64,000 nucleotides of DNA from Plectrocnemia conspersa (lineage: Eukaryota; Arthropoda; Insecta; Trichoptera; Polycentropodidae), in the NCBI GenBank assembly GCA_009617715.1, contig VTFK01000111.1, positions 558,001 to 622,000 on the forward strand, read 5' to 3'. The notes beneath the pieces were generated by a model. That model saw nothing but the letters and a program-made list of their open reading frames with translations, was not told the origin of the DNA and did no database searches. Below are positions 1 to 11,819 of the stretch, piece by piece. A program made the position numbers and the translations under genes. Each line of letters opens with the position of its first letter. The first letter of the stretch is position 1.

Positions 1-179
1 ATAATTTTTTCTCGACTCGTTTAATAGAAATATATATTATACATTATGCATAATTAAATCAATCATAAAATGTTTTTAAAAAAGTATATATAGTTATATC
101 AGAAAATAATAATAATTGTATTAAAAACAAAGGAATTTAAAAAACCCGATTAAAAAAGTCATTTATTTCATATTTGTTG

Positions 180-1150
180 GAAAGTGTGTTATTGCTTATA
201 AAAATCAGTATAAATTGAATATATAAATTTTTTTATTTTATCTTTGTGGCAAACGTATTGTAGTATCTTTGCTTATAAAACAAGTATTCAAATATAATAG
301 AATTCTATTTATCTATTCTTAGTAAAAGGCTTAAAAAATGAAATAAAAAATTTAAAAAAATTGTACATATAAATGAATTTATCTTATCTTTGTGGTAAAT
401 GTATTGTACAGTATTTTTGCTTCTAAAAAAAGAAAATATGGAAAAATGATTTTTTTATAGTAGTAGTATATTTATTTATTCTTAGCAAAAGGGTTAAAAA
501 TGAAATAAACAAAATTAAAAAAATAGTACATATAAATTAATTTATCTTATCTTTTTTGGCAAACGTAATAAAAGTAAGCAAATATAGTAAAATAAAATAG
601 TAAGAGTCTATTTATTTTTAGCAAAAGGGTAAAAATAAATAAAAATGAAATTTACAAGATCTAAAAAATATTTGCAAATTTAAAATAATCTTATGTTTGT
701 GGCAAAAAGCTTGTACAGTACTATTGCTGAATACAGATGAAAAGCAAATATAGTTAAATACAATAAAAGTTTTGTAGTAAAAGTTTATTTATCAATATTA
801 AGCAAAAGTGCTAAAAAAATAAATAAATTAAATTTAAAAAAATTGTATATATAAATTAATTTATCTTATCTTCATGACAAACATATTGTTCATTATTTTG
901 GCTTATAAAAAAAATTATAAAAATTTAATCAAACTTTGTAAAATAAAATTTCTTTAAGAAAGAGTTATTTATTTATTTTTTAGTAAAAGGGTAAAATGCA
1001 AAAATTTAATTTTAGAAATCTAGGAACAAACAACTATCAACGACATGTATTTATCTTATCTTTGTGGCAAAACCTGGTACACTTTTTTAATAATAAAATA
1101 ATAATAAAATTAGTAATGGCCTATTGAACTATTTTTAGTAAAAGTGTTTT
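180..1150. repeat. Degenerate tandem array, ~140-190 bp units, six copies
   Basis: The phrase TTATCTTATCTTTGTGGCAAA recurs in degenerate form at about 237, 378, 541, 687, 860 and 1050. Each is followed by a TTGTACAGTATTTTTGCTT-like stretch and then by TTATTTATTCTTAGCAAAAG. Spacing ranges from about 140 to 190 bp. Non-coding and AT-rich; a decayed satellite-like array downstream of Dfd. Confidence 0.75.
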
Positions 1151-1490
1151 TTATTTGTCTAATGTACAACACATACAAGTATGTGACAAATCAGACTATT
1201 TTAAAATAGTATAATAACCCACAGCATCATACAGATGCATATTATAATTTTAATATTCTAATGAACGAGATTAAATCATATTGTTATGTTGCGTTGTTAT
1301 TTAAAGGCACTTGATTATTTCTTAATGATGTTAAATTGTAGAACATTTAATTTTAGTGTTTTAATTTGTTATTCTTGAGAATAACGTAAATTTTACTTAT
1401 CATTATGAGTCTGCAACTTTTGTTTAGTGTTTTTTTTTTCTTTATGTGTATTATTTTATTTTTAATATTTGTCATTGCGTTCAAAGCAAA
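1151..1490. other. AT-rich DNA, nothing recognised
   Basis: No gene, RNA or clear repeat seen between the tandem array and the GC-richer block. Confidence 0.5.
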
Positions 1491-2039
1491 CGTCACATTC
1501 TTCCGACACAAGACATCTTTGACGTTTAATGCCGTTTCTTAAAATATTATCTCACTGCAATGCGAGAAAGCTCTATTCCCTCGGCGACAAATTTATCTTG
1601 TTCCTGTTCGGTGGCTACCAGTTCTGTACCAAAGTCTCCTAGAGACCCAACCGCCAAAGGGTTGACAGCGCACTTTGGTCACTCGTGTGACGTGTCAACA
1701 TCCACCTCTGCTTACTTTTGTTTCGCGACAGGCGTCCACCGGAGTAGAGTGACAGGCACACCGAAAAATAGCATACATTACATAAATAGCAAGAGTTTGC
1801 AAATCAAGAAAGCGTGAGACTCGAATATCGCATAATGTGCGGGTCGTAAATTATCATCTCTCAACCCTTTCACTGCCGATGTGCTATGCAAATATTCGTT
1901 AATGGGCTCATAAATCTACCTCTGTGCAGATTCTTTAACTCTATTGAGCTCGAAAACCCTTCGCTTCCGTCCAGAGCCATTGTTTAAATAATCTCTAGGT
2001 CCACGCGCAAAAATTGATTTATGGCAGTACAAAAAAAGA
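1490..2039. promoter_or_regulatory. GC-richer block downstream of Dfd, candidate cis-regulatory element
   Basis: About 550 bp with near-balanced composition in an otherwise AT-rich setting. It includes TGATTTATGG at 2015-2024, which matches the known Exd/Pbx-Hox composite site. The 85-residue open frame at 1560-1817 resembles no protein I know and has no gene context. Candidate enhancer by composition and motif only. Confidence 0.3.
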
Positions 2040-2986
2040 TGTGCTTCGTTTCCACATTTTATTACCACGATAAATATTTACATTTTTTTCTAATATTATT
2101 CTTAACAAAGAAGCTCTCTTCAAAAATATATAATATGTATTGCGCGCGTGCGTTTGAAATTTGAATGATTTAAAAATAAAATCATTTTTTAAATATTTTA
2201 AAATGATTTGAATTTCAATGAAATTAAATTATTTATTCATTTGAATTTCACAATTTCAATAAAATAAATTTGAATTTCACCACAGTAAAATTATTAATAA
2301 AGCGCAGTTTTATTTAAAAAATAATATTATTTTAAACTGATTTTAATTTCGCACTATTTTAATTCATTAAAATTTCAAACGCACATGTACGAGCTTATAT
2401 TCGATCAGTACTTATTATATTATATTTATATAGGAATTTCAAGTGCAAAATATCATGATCGTATCACATTTTCTCGTCATTAAAAATATACATCATAGAT
2501 GAAGAAAAATATAAGATTTATTATAGAAAAACGGTACTTATTTAGTATAGAAGTTTCCTGCTCAGCGGCGCAGTAAAGCGTATAGTTAAAAAACGAATGC
2601 GTAATCTATATAATATCTGCCTCAGAATAGAATCCCGTGATAATATTGTCTGTGTAGCGAGTTTCGTATAATAAATTAGTACCGTAAAATAACATAAATA
2701 TTGAAATTAAAGCACGAGAAAAAGCAACGACTTCTAGATTTTGGTAAAATATTTATCTAAATAGAACTTAATCATCGTTAACGATCTTAAGCTAAAATAT
2801 ATATGTATATGTATACGTATCGAAATTAAGTTCTATTAGTATTGTCACACGTTATAATTAATCTGATATAAAAATAAAATTAGAACATTCATTTTAATAT
2901 TTAGTATTATTAATTCACACAAAAGTTCACTGTTTGCGATCACTATTTCTTTTAGTTTTCGCGTGGTTTCAGCACGAACGGTAGTT
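2040..2986 (-). other. Probable Dfd 3' UTR and downstream DNA
   Basis: AT-rich DNA directly after the Dfd stop codon. On the minus strand an ATTAAA variant lies about 90 nt after the stop (2893-2898) and a canonical AATAAA about 465 nt after it (2517-2522); either could serve as the poly(A) signal, and further ones lie beyond (for example near 2311). No open reading frame of note is present. Confidence 0.45.
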
Positions 2987-3636
2987 CTAGAGGGCCGTTA
3001 AGCCATAGTCCGATTTGATGACAGGCTGATTACTCTGACCCATGCCGACGCCGCAGCCCGAAGGGGTCAAAGGGGACATGTGTCCTGCCATGTGACCGGT
3101 CATGGAGTCCATCCCGGGATGCATCCCCATGGTGACGGGGTGGTGATTGCTCAGATTGTGAGGGTTTGAGCTCATACAGCTGCCGTGCGGAGATACGGGA
3201 CTGAGGCTGGGATTGTGCTGGTTTTGATGCATATTTGAACTATGCATATCACTCATTATATTGTCCGTAACGTTCTCTATGCTGTCCGGTCTCCCGTGGC
3301 TGTTGGCCTTCTTCTTGTTGTCACTGTTTTGGTTCTTGGTCCTGTTCTTGGGCGCGGAGCTTCCTTTAGTCGTGGTCACTCCGGCCGGGTTCGTTTTCCG
3401 CCTGACGTTTTTGGTATTTGGTAGCTTATTGTCCTTCTTCCACTTCATCCGCCTGTTTTGGAACCATATTTTGATCTGTCGCTCGGATAAGACTAGGGTG
3501 TGCGCTATCTCTATCCGTCGTCTTCTCGTGAGATATCGATTGTAATGGAATTCCTTTTCTAGTTCTAGTATTTGGTGCCGAGTGTAGGCGGTCCGCTGCC
3601 TCTTCGGCTCCATTCCCGGTTGATAAGACCCGTTCG
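2987..3636 (-). CDS. Dfd: Deformed, coding exon 2 (homeodomain and C terminus)
   Basis: Carboxy-terminal exon of Deformed. The acceptor is a pyrimidine-rich tract ending ctttacag with the exon starting at 3636. Joining to exon 1 restores GCG (Ala190) and reads [20 protein letters not shown], the typical Dfd linker, so the splice is well supported. The homeodomain is residues 200-259 (bases 3428-3607), complete, with WFQN at homeodomain positions 48-51 (Gln50), and the recognition helix [35 protein letters not shown] and [11 protein letters not shown] fit Dfd and not Scr, which has [18 protein letters not shown]. The following [11 protein letters not shown] is the Dfd-class C-flank. The tail is Asn/Ser/Met/His-rich and ends [10 protein letters not shown] before TAG at 2987-2989. 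Total CDS is 568 + 650 = 1218 nt, 405 residues. No frameshift or missing key residue is seen. Confidence 0.98.
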
Positions 3637-3835
3637 CTGTAAAGAAATAAAATTAACTATTGTTAGTAAAGTATGAATAAAAATAACTTAGTGAGCTAAG
3701 CAAAGCCATTTCGAAACCGAGTTCCCTTTAAAACAGTGATCTGAAATTTATTTCCCTAATTACTTTTTAGATCAGTAATATGAAACAACTAATTGGTAGT
3801 TTTTTATTTTAAATATAAATTCACTGACATGCGCC

Positions 3836-4376
3836 AATGAAATTACATCTTAAATGTCTTTGAAACTTAATTTGACAATTGCGAAATGTTCATTATCTGT
3901 TCAAACTCAATCCTAACCTACACGAATTAACCAAACCCAACTTAACCTAATCGATATTCTCAATCTAATTATAATTATAGAACTTTCATTAGATCAAGTC
4001 CAAAATACAAACTAAGCCAATTCATCTCTTAAGGGAAAATAAGCGGAAGATAAAGTACAGACAAACGATGCATTTAGAATTTTTCTCCATAGTTTGTCTG
4101 CACCTAAAATTATGATAGCTAGCCTTACCGATATTAACACAGACTTCTGATATATGAGGACTGATATATGTATATTTAAACCGAATTTTGGTCAACGGCG
4201 CCGACACGATTTTATTGCTTTTGACGTGTATTTTTGACTTCTGGGAAGGGATAATTGTTTTTACGCTCTGTTATTGATCAAAATTCGGTTTAGATATGCC
4301 TCGTTTGATTCTCACTTATTGTAAATCAGTGCGATTTTATTGCTTTTGACGTGGATTTTAATCAGGCACCTCCTTG
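3836..4376. mobile_element. Family A foldback element, copy 1 (core deleted)
   Basis: The arm at 3836-4166 matches 12430-12696 and, inverted, 31530-31830 (shared landmarks: AATTTGACAATTGCGAAA, GCCAATTCATCTC, AAATAAGCGGAAG). At 4167 the core begins (AAACCGAATTTTGGTCAA) but jumps straight to the opposite half (CGACACGATTTTATTGCTTT), so the central palindrome has been lost. Lies in the Dfd intron close to exon 2. Confidence 0.75.
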
Positions 4377-7300
4377 AATTTGGTCAGCAAAATGCATGTC
4401 ATATGATGAAATACTAGGAATCGTCCCAGTGGCTGAGGCACTTCTTAAACTTTGTTTAAAAAAATCAAAACTAAAATATTTTTTTTTAAAATGTACGCGG
4501 AAAAGTGATAAAAACCTTTTACAAGAATATATTTTTATAAACAAGGATTTTATACTCAAATGAACATAACATAAAACAAAGCACAGGAACCGTCTACACT
4601 CCGAATCAAAAGATCGAAAAGAAAAAGATAATACAGTAAACCACATTATCTATATAAATTGGTTATACCATTTTTTTGATTTTTAATGTTCTTTAAATAT
4701 ATTATAACGCTTAATAAAAAATAATGAATTTTTAAGTGCTGAATTAATTTTCAAAATATAAGCTCCATAAAAAGTAACGTAATTAATCATTTATACTTTA
4801 ATTAATCATTAAGAAAAATTGTCGGTACTCCATCATGGTATTTATCAATGCTCGGCACACAGTATGGCGTTGCGCCATGGTGTGCTCCGGTGCTCAGAAA
4901 AGTTGACTTAGGAAAAGAAAATCATATGCGCCATAAGCTATATCCATAATGAGATTTAAAATTAGTTGCACCTAAAATAGCTTTTTCATGTGTAATGCAT
5001 ACCATAATATCCAGAGAAAAATGTATTTAAGTTATATTAAGTTCAGTCTTTTGTGTCATCGGATTTAATATTACTTTTACGTAATATTTTACTTCATTTT
5101 ACTTATAGCTTCTTCTGATGTATTGCTATATATATGTTTCCATATAATATTTTGTGTATTAAAATTTTTATGGATTTTGTAAATATAGAAAAAGCGTACT
5201 TTTTCTAAAAAAATACTTAAATTCTTAATACCATAAAAATCATTGTAAAACTTTTGTATTTACAAATTATTAAAAAAAAATGTTTTTTAAAAACAACAAG
5301 CCTTTGTATTATTATTGTATTAGTTATATTGTAATGAAATGTATTTTTACGATGAAAAAAAATATTTTTCATTAAAATTTCTACTGTTTTTTAGATAAAA
5401 CATTTTTTTTTAAATTCCTATATTAAACTCTAGCTTTTATTTTTTTTAAATGTAGCTCAATAGATTCACAAATTTAATTAAAAATAAAATAATGTGATTT
5501 TAATGAAAGTTCATAATCAGAAAGTGCAAGTAAATATGACGTACTATGTCATTTTTTTAATTCTAAATTAAATATATAATCAGAAATTTATATAAAAGTA
5601 TAAATTTGTGATTATTGACTTAAAATATGTTAGTTCGAATCCTATATGGGAGATCAAAATTAGTGTTATAATATAATTATAATTTAAATCGATTATCATT
5701 GACTAGGTTTTCCTAGATTTTCATAATCTCACGGATGAATATCGTAGTGATTAATTAAAAATCTAGCTAGGTCGTACATGTTAAATATTGAACATTTTCG
5801 TATAATAAGCTATGCCAGTTCATAGAAAATATTTTATACATATTAAAAATAAATATAAAAAGTAATTCGGTATAGCTTTATTATGTATTTTAATCTGTTT
5901 TTTTTTCATAAATTTAAAAGCTGATTTTCGTAATTTAAAAATTTAACAAAAATTGAAGTTTTATGTAGTTAATCATAAGGTGTTACTTGCTATGATTTAA
6001 AATGATATATTAAAAAATATTAACAATTTAAAAAGAAGGTAGATTAACTTACATTTCTCATAAAGACTTTTACTAGAAAAAGTTTATTCATTCAAAGAAG
6101 TATAATATATAAATATTAAGATAAAGAATAACAGCAGAAAGACAAAAAAGTCGATCAAAGCTATGATTCAAAATTAAAAATAATTTTCGTAAATAAAACT
6201 GAAATACAAATTTTGCAAATTTAACCGAAAAAAATAGGTTTTAAAATCTGTCATTAAATTATTTTTTATTTTTACTGAAATTCTAGAGCTGGATTTATTG
6301 CCATAAATTATCATTTTTAATAGAATAGGTCTTAAGGTTTTAATTGGTTGCGCATTAATATATTGTTATATATGAAAAAAAAATTTAATACACTGGTTTT
6401 ATTTATATAAATTGTATTTGTGTAGTATAACGTATTGTGTATGATGACATATTAAGTAATTGCTATGTTAATCATAACAATTTGTTGTACATAAATGTTT
6501 ATTATTGTCAGGTTGTTGCGAAAGATGTAATTGTATATACTTTCACCTTATCACTTATCAGAATCAGTCAGCAAATAAAATTGTAAATAATATATAGTAT
6601 ATAAGGTAGAACATTTGTATAATAAAAAGAGTCTGAGATCGGGCTCACAAACGATACTTCAGAATTATCTTTAAATACGTTCTCGTCCAACGTCATCCTC
6701 GCCTCCTGGTCCATAACATTTGTATTTCTTAATTAAGTAAAATATCATTGGCTATTAAAGTTTATAGATAATAAAAAAGTGCTATTAAAAAACACAATAG
6801 GTAAAGAAAATGTTTTTAAGAAAATAAGTATAATTTATAAAAATATTTTTTAATAATATAATATAATATAAAGTTAGTTTTTTATATTATACTGGTTCGT
6901 TAGCCATCTTGGTTTTATTTTAAAACAGCGGCTAATAAAATAACCATGGAGAGAAATGTAATGAAAATGTGATTTATAATAAACATTTTATTCTGATTTT
7001 TCAAAATTAATATAATGAATATATTGATAATGATAATGAGTCTGATCCGTCATCTTGTTTAATTACATCTGACAGAGAATAATATGTTCCATTATAAAAG
7101 TTGTATTTAGATTTTTTTAAATTATATATAAATTTAAATTTACCAGATCCATTTGAATATCAAATCAATTGTTTAATAATGATTTTAAAGATGCATAAAT
7201 TAATTAATAAATTATTTTTCATAGATTTTGAAATGCATATTTTTAATTAATACAAAAACAATTTAGAGCAGTGCATAAACACAAAAAAAAATTTTTAATA

Positions 7301-7499
7301 GTTAACCATAATATAATTCATTATAAATAGATTGTATAATTTATTCTTATTAATTTTTTTATTACATATATGACCATTATGACTTTCTGACAAGTTTCTT
7401 CAATGCGGCATGATTGCCATTATACTATTTAACATTTAAAATTAAGATAGAAGACAGTGTACATAAGTTTTTCCAGCTTCTCATAGTTTACGCCAAAAA
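4377..7499. other. AT-rich intron DNA
   Basis: No gene recognised. A short imperfect hairpin is present at about 4845-4905 (arms around GGCACACAGTATGGCG and CGCCATGGTGTGCTCC, 3-nt loop). The start, CTTGAATTTGGTCAGCAAAA near 4374, is shared with 28700-28725, so it is an interspersed repeat edge. Confidence 0.5.
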
Positions 7500-7612
7500 T
7501 ATTATTGTATTTTGCTAGTTCGCTGGACTTGCAGCAAGAGGAGCGTTCTCAAGTGCTGACGTCCTGGCCATAACAGGCAAGAATAAGGGACGCGATCACG
7601 ACTTTCAAGGTC
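7500..7612. repeat. Family B repeat fragment
   Basis: The stretch AAGAGGAGCGTTCTCAAG, GTCCTGGCC, AATAAGGGACGCGATC recurs at 24.75 kb in the same orientation and at 30.7-30.9, 36.6-36.8 and 55.05-55.17 kb in the opposite orientation. Non-coding fragment of an unclassified dispersed repeat. Confidence 0.7.
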
Positions 7613-7859
7613 AATTTATAATTTTTTTTTTTTGCCCTATTAGCTTTTTTGCTTTTATTGTATACGTATATAATATTTATGTTCAGCATGAGAAGAGCAG
7701 AATAATCACTATAATGGTTTAAGGTGAAAATATTTATATAATTTATATACATGCAATTAGTTTTACAATTTTTTTTTATAACAAATATTGTTAATAACTA
7801 TAATATACAATGTATGTATTGCTCTATTAAATCTATTATCTTAGAATATCGTTAATGTT

Positions 7860-8350
7860 TATATTGTCCCCGGTCTTCTTTACATAAGCAATCGCAAAAA
7901 AACTTTTTGAGTCCTTTACCCCGAAAAAAAATTGAAATTCTCCGTTCGTGTCCGTTTTGCGGAATTCGCCGCACGTCCCCTGGCCGACCGCGAACTGTCG
8001 GCCGAAATGCCTGGCTTTTCAATCACGATACCCGCCGCACATTCTTCGAGTCTCACACCACACGACCAGAAATGACGACGTCGACTTTTCCCCAGATTTT
8101 ACAATTACTTTGTTAAAAAGTAAAAAATCGCGTCATTGTGAGTTTCCGCGGCAGACCAAAGGATTCCGTTTCCACATTCCGTCATCTTTGCGTCTCGGCG
8201 ATTCCCAGAAAAGTCAAGGGAATGCCGGAGCGGTACTTTTGTACCCTCTGTATAGTAAGCGTCCCACCGGTGGGTACTGTTTTTGAACATGGTTCATATT
8301 TCACGCAGTGTCACGTCCGACGTCACTTTCTACATGAAATTATCTGAGAA
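7860..8350. promoter_or_regulatory. Intronic GC-richer block, candidate regulatory element
   Basis: About 450 bp of distinctly higher G+C inside the Dfd intron. Overlapping open frames on both strands (for example 7948-8286 and 8105-8290) look like by-products of composition; none shows a known domain, start context or splice signals. Candidate enhancer or unrecognised old repeat. Confidence 0.25.
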
Positions 8351-10082
8351 ATTATCAGAGAAACGTGATATTCAGAAACGAAAGTAGGCTTTCAAATGTG
8401 AACTTTTATAGATGTGTTGGACTCCTCATATTCTTGAGAAAAGCATAAAATAATTTTTTGATGAAACCCATTATATATTTAAAAATAATCAAATGATTAT
8501 TTTTTTCTAATTTAATACAATTCATTAATGACAAGATAATTAGATTATTTAAATCTATATATTTATATATAAAAAAATAATGTCTTCCATTTTTATAATA
8601 AATAATATTGAGTTTATGTAAAAAAAAACAACATATAGTAGGTACCTATATAATATAATCTTTTTTACAGCTTTTATTAAATAGAATCTATTTATATAGG
8701 CTACTCAAAAATATTGTTGTATTTTATATTAACAAACAGCAGACTTAGGTCATACAAAAAAATTTTGTTTGTTTAAAATACAATGTTTTTCAGTAGATTT
8801 TAAAGCATTTAAAGTGAGTAACTAATAAAAATTTGTTACATTAAAATATTTTTCATAAAAATATTGTTTAAGCAAAACTGTAAAACATAAGTTTAAGATG
8901 CGCTATTTTAAAAAAAAAAAATAATACGCAACAAAATTTCTGTTATAAAGATATTATAATCAGATTTTCGTGTAAAATAAAATAGTGATAAAATCTGTTG
9001 ATTTAATCGATTAGTTTTTTACTGAGCGCTTTGTTATATGCTTAAATTAATTAGGGTAAAATTTTAGTAAATTGTCAATGATTGAATGATTCGGTCAGTA
9101 GTTTTAATCAATAGTGAATAAATAAATGTATTTAATTTGAGTGTTTTACCAAAATTGCAGTATTCTAATAAAAAACGACAATTGTTGTACAAACGATATA
9201 TAATATATGAAATCGAATAAAAAATATATTTTTACAATTTTAGAAGAATATGTATTATATATTATAATATTTTTTATAATAAGGATACTGAATAATAATA
9301 CATGATAACTAATCACATATTTATAATATTACTGAAAATTTTATTAAAGTTACTGACAATTAAATATATAGCTATTGATTTATAAAATAAGTTCTGTTAA
9401 ATTTATATTATATACATTTGTGACAAAATATATTTTTTTTAATTTTCTTGATTTTTTTTTTTTTTTTAAATAGTTATTTTATGGAGTATGGAATATATAA
9501 ATTAAGCGTAGCAATTTGTGCATCATTTTGCTTAGATTACACTTAATAGCATTTTTTACTACAGATAAAAAATGCAAAATTGTTGTACTTTGTAATTATG
9601 TGAAAATAGTTTATTAGTTAGTCGTTTTTAAATTAAAAAAAATGATTTTTTTGGTAATCATATAATTGCAAAATACAAATATTGATAAAATATATTATTT
9701 ATCTTGACGTATCAAAAATCAATTAATTAGTACGATATGAAATATTTTACTGTTTAAATAATTCAGTCTAAATAAAATATAATTTTCGGGTGCTATTGAT
9801 TTTATAGTACAAATAGTTCATTAATTATGCTTAAGAGTTAATCTGTATTTATTTAAAGAAAAGTTTCGCTATCATTATTTTTAAATTCACAATAATACAT
9901 TTTAAGCATTTTGACACATCATTAGAAAGATGAGTGTATTCTTTACTAATATACATATTTTTACAACTATAATAGGAACATTTTAATTTCTTTTCTTATG
10001 ATCATTAAAAATGACGCAATTGATTTCAGAAAAAAATATCAGACTTTCCTCGATTTTGAAGTTCGATTTAGTTCAGTTTAGT
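8351..10082. other. AT-rich intron DNA, nothing recognised
   Basis: Long A/T runs and no gene, RNA or clear repeat. Confidence 0.5.
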
Positions 10083-11027
10083 CCAGAAAATTTATCGCCC
10101 GATATTTACCGCCAGCAATTAATCGCAAGCAGTTTACAGTCGCGTCAATTTAGTATTTACTTTTTTTTACATAATATATATTACGTTTAAAATTAAATAT
10201 ATATATGGTATTTTATACGGGGTTCGGAAAATTCATTAACCGCAATTCACCGCCAGCAATTATCGCCGCATCAATTAATTGCATAAACAATTTATAGCCT
10301 ATAAATAATCGGTAGCATATTTTATTGTCTGGAAGCAATGAAATATGTTTATACAAACTCGTTTATTCATTTGTTGTTTGACGGTGTGGAAAGTTTTTTT
10401 TTAAATCAAATCACATTTTAAAAGGTTTAAATTATATACTGGTCTAAAATATCTTTAAAACGCAATTTGACAGATGCGAAACATCAACTTGCTGTTCAAA
10501 CCCAAACCTAACCTAAGCGAATTAAGCTAATGAAAGTTTAGAAACTATAATTAGTTTTAGAACATTCATTAGGCTAGGTCTGGGTTTGAATAGCAAATAG
10601 ACGCTTTGCAACTGTTACAGTGAAGATATATCTTCAATAGTATAAACATAATTTTAATAACTAGGCAAGTTAAATGGTTAAAAAAAATAATTTATAATTC
10701 CACTAGGCAATATTAGTAAAACTATATTTATTCACTGCGCGGTTGATTAAAGTAACAATTTTATTTTTTATTTAAAATGACTAATAAATTATATGTATTG
10801 TCTGGCGAAAAAATACACTAGCGATCATTTGTAGGTTATAAATTATTTATTAATTGACGCGGCGGTAAATTGCTAGCGGTAAATTGCGGGTGATAAATTT
10901 TCCGAACCACAAATAAAATACCATATGTATAATTTTAAATGTGAAAAATATTATGTAAAATAAGGAAATACTAAATTGATCTGGCTGTAAATTGCTAGCG
11001 GTGAATATCGGGCGATAACTTTTCTGG
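10083..11027. mobile_element. Long terminal-inverted-repeat element (copy 1) carrying a nested inverted repeat
   Basis: Arms of roughly 200 bp at 10083-10290 and 10845-11027 are inverted copies. Landmarks are CCAGAAAATTTATCGCCCGA on the left and its mirror GGGCGATAACTTTTCTGG on the right, each arm carrying two GCAATTTACCGC-like subrepeats. A separate inverted pair sits inside at 10456-10517 and 10566-10624; its sequence (AAACCCAAACCTAACC) matches the arm of family A, so a family A derivative appears inserted here. A shorter relative is at 41464-41740. No transposase seen: non-autonomous. Confidence 0.8.
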
Positions 11028-11819
11028 AGCCTCTATAATATAACTATGTATGTATTTTTAAACGCACATAACTAAATAAAACTTTAAAGTCAGTTGAGGA
11101 AAATATTATTTTTTGCTAGAAATCAATTGGGTCATTTTTAATGATCAATTTAATTTTCGCTTTGTAGTTATATTATTTATAATATTTGAATAAAACATAT
11201 TTTTAAATTGGTTGCATATTACTATGTACGCTAATTTATGCTATATTGTGCACAATGTTACAATTACATAAAAAACTGCATTTTTAAAAATCAGATAAAA
11301 AATATAAATAAAAACACAAAAAGGTGATACATCATATACTCTAATTGTATATAATTTAGAAGTATAATTTTAATGGTGTCATTTAGATATCGTCAATTTA
11401 ATTTTTGAATATTTTTGGAGTTTTTGCAAATAACCATGTTTAATACTTTTATTTAAAAAAATCTATTTTAATTGCCACCTATTGTATATATTTTTTTATT
11501 TATTTATTTACAATCTGTTTATTTATGAACAATAAGTACTTTTTTGATTATGATATTGGCATGTAAGCAAAACTTTTCATATTTATTAATATAAAATCTA
11601 ATTTATTTATTATTATTTTAACAAAATATAATTTATGTAACATATAAAATGTTATATATATAAAGAGTTTTTCGTAATGTATTTTAATTAGTATACATTT
11701 GTAAGCCTATATATACGTTTAAATACAAAACTTATTATTGCATTTTATACTGTTATTGTAATAAGTTTGTCGCCTAAATACATATTTTAATTTCAATAAA
11801 CTGTCATAATAAGTATAAG
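11028..11819. other. AT-rich intron DNA, nothing recognised
   Basis: No gene, RNA or clear repeat between the TIR element and family A copy 2. Confidence 0.5.

Noticed and set aside
3242..3545. Plus-strand open frames over Dfd exon 2
   Set aside because: Antisense to the homeobox exon; hydrophobic content is a by-product of the complementary codons.
4845..4905. Hairpin as a pre-miRNA
   Set aside because: Loop is only about 3 nt and the stem has bulges; more like a palindromic repeat piece.
5630..5660. GTTCGAATCC resembling a tRNA B box
   Set aside because: No A box or cloverleaf can be built from the AT-rich upstream sequence.
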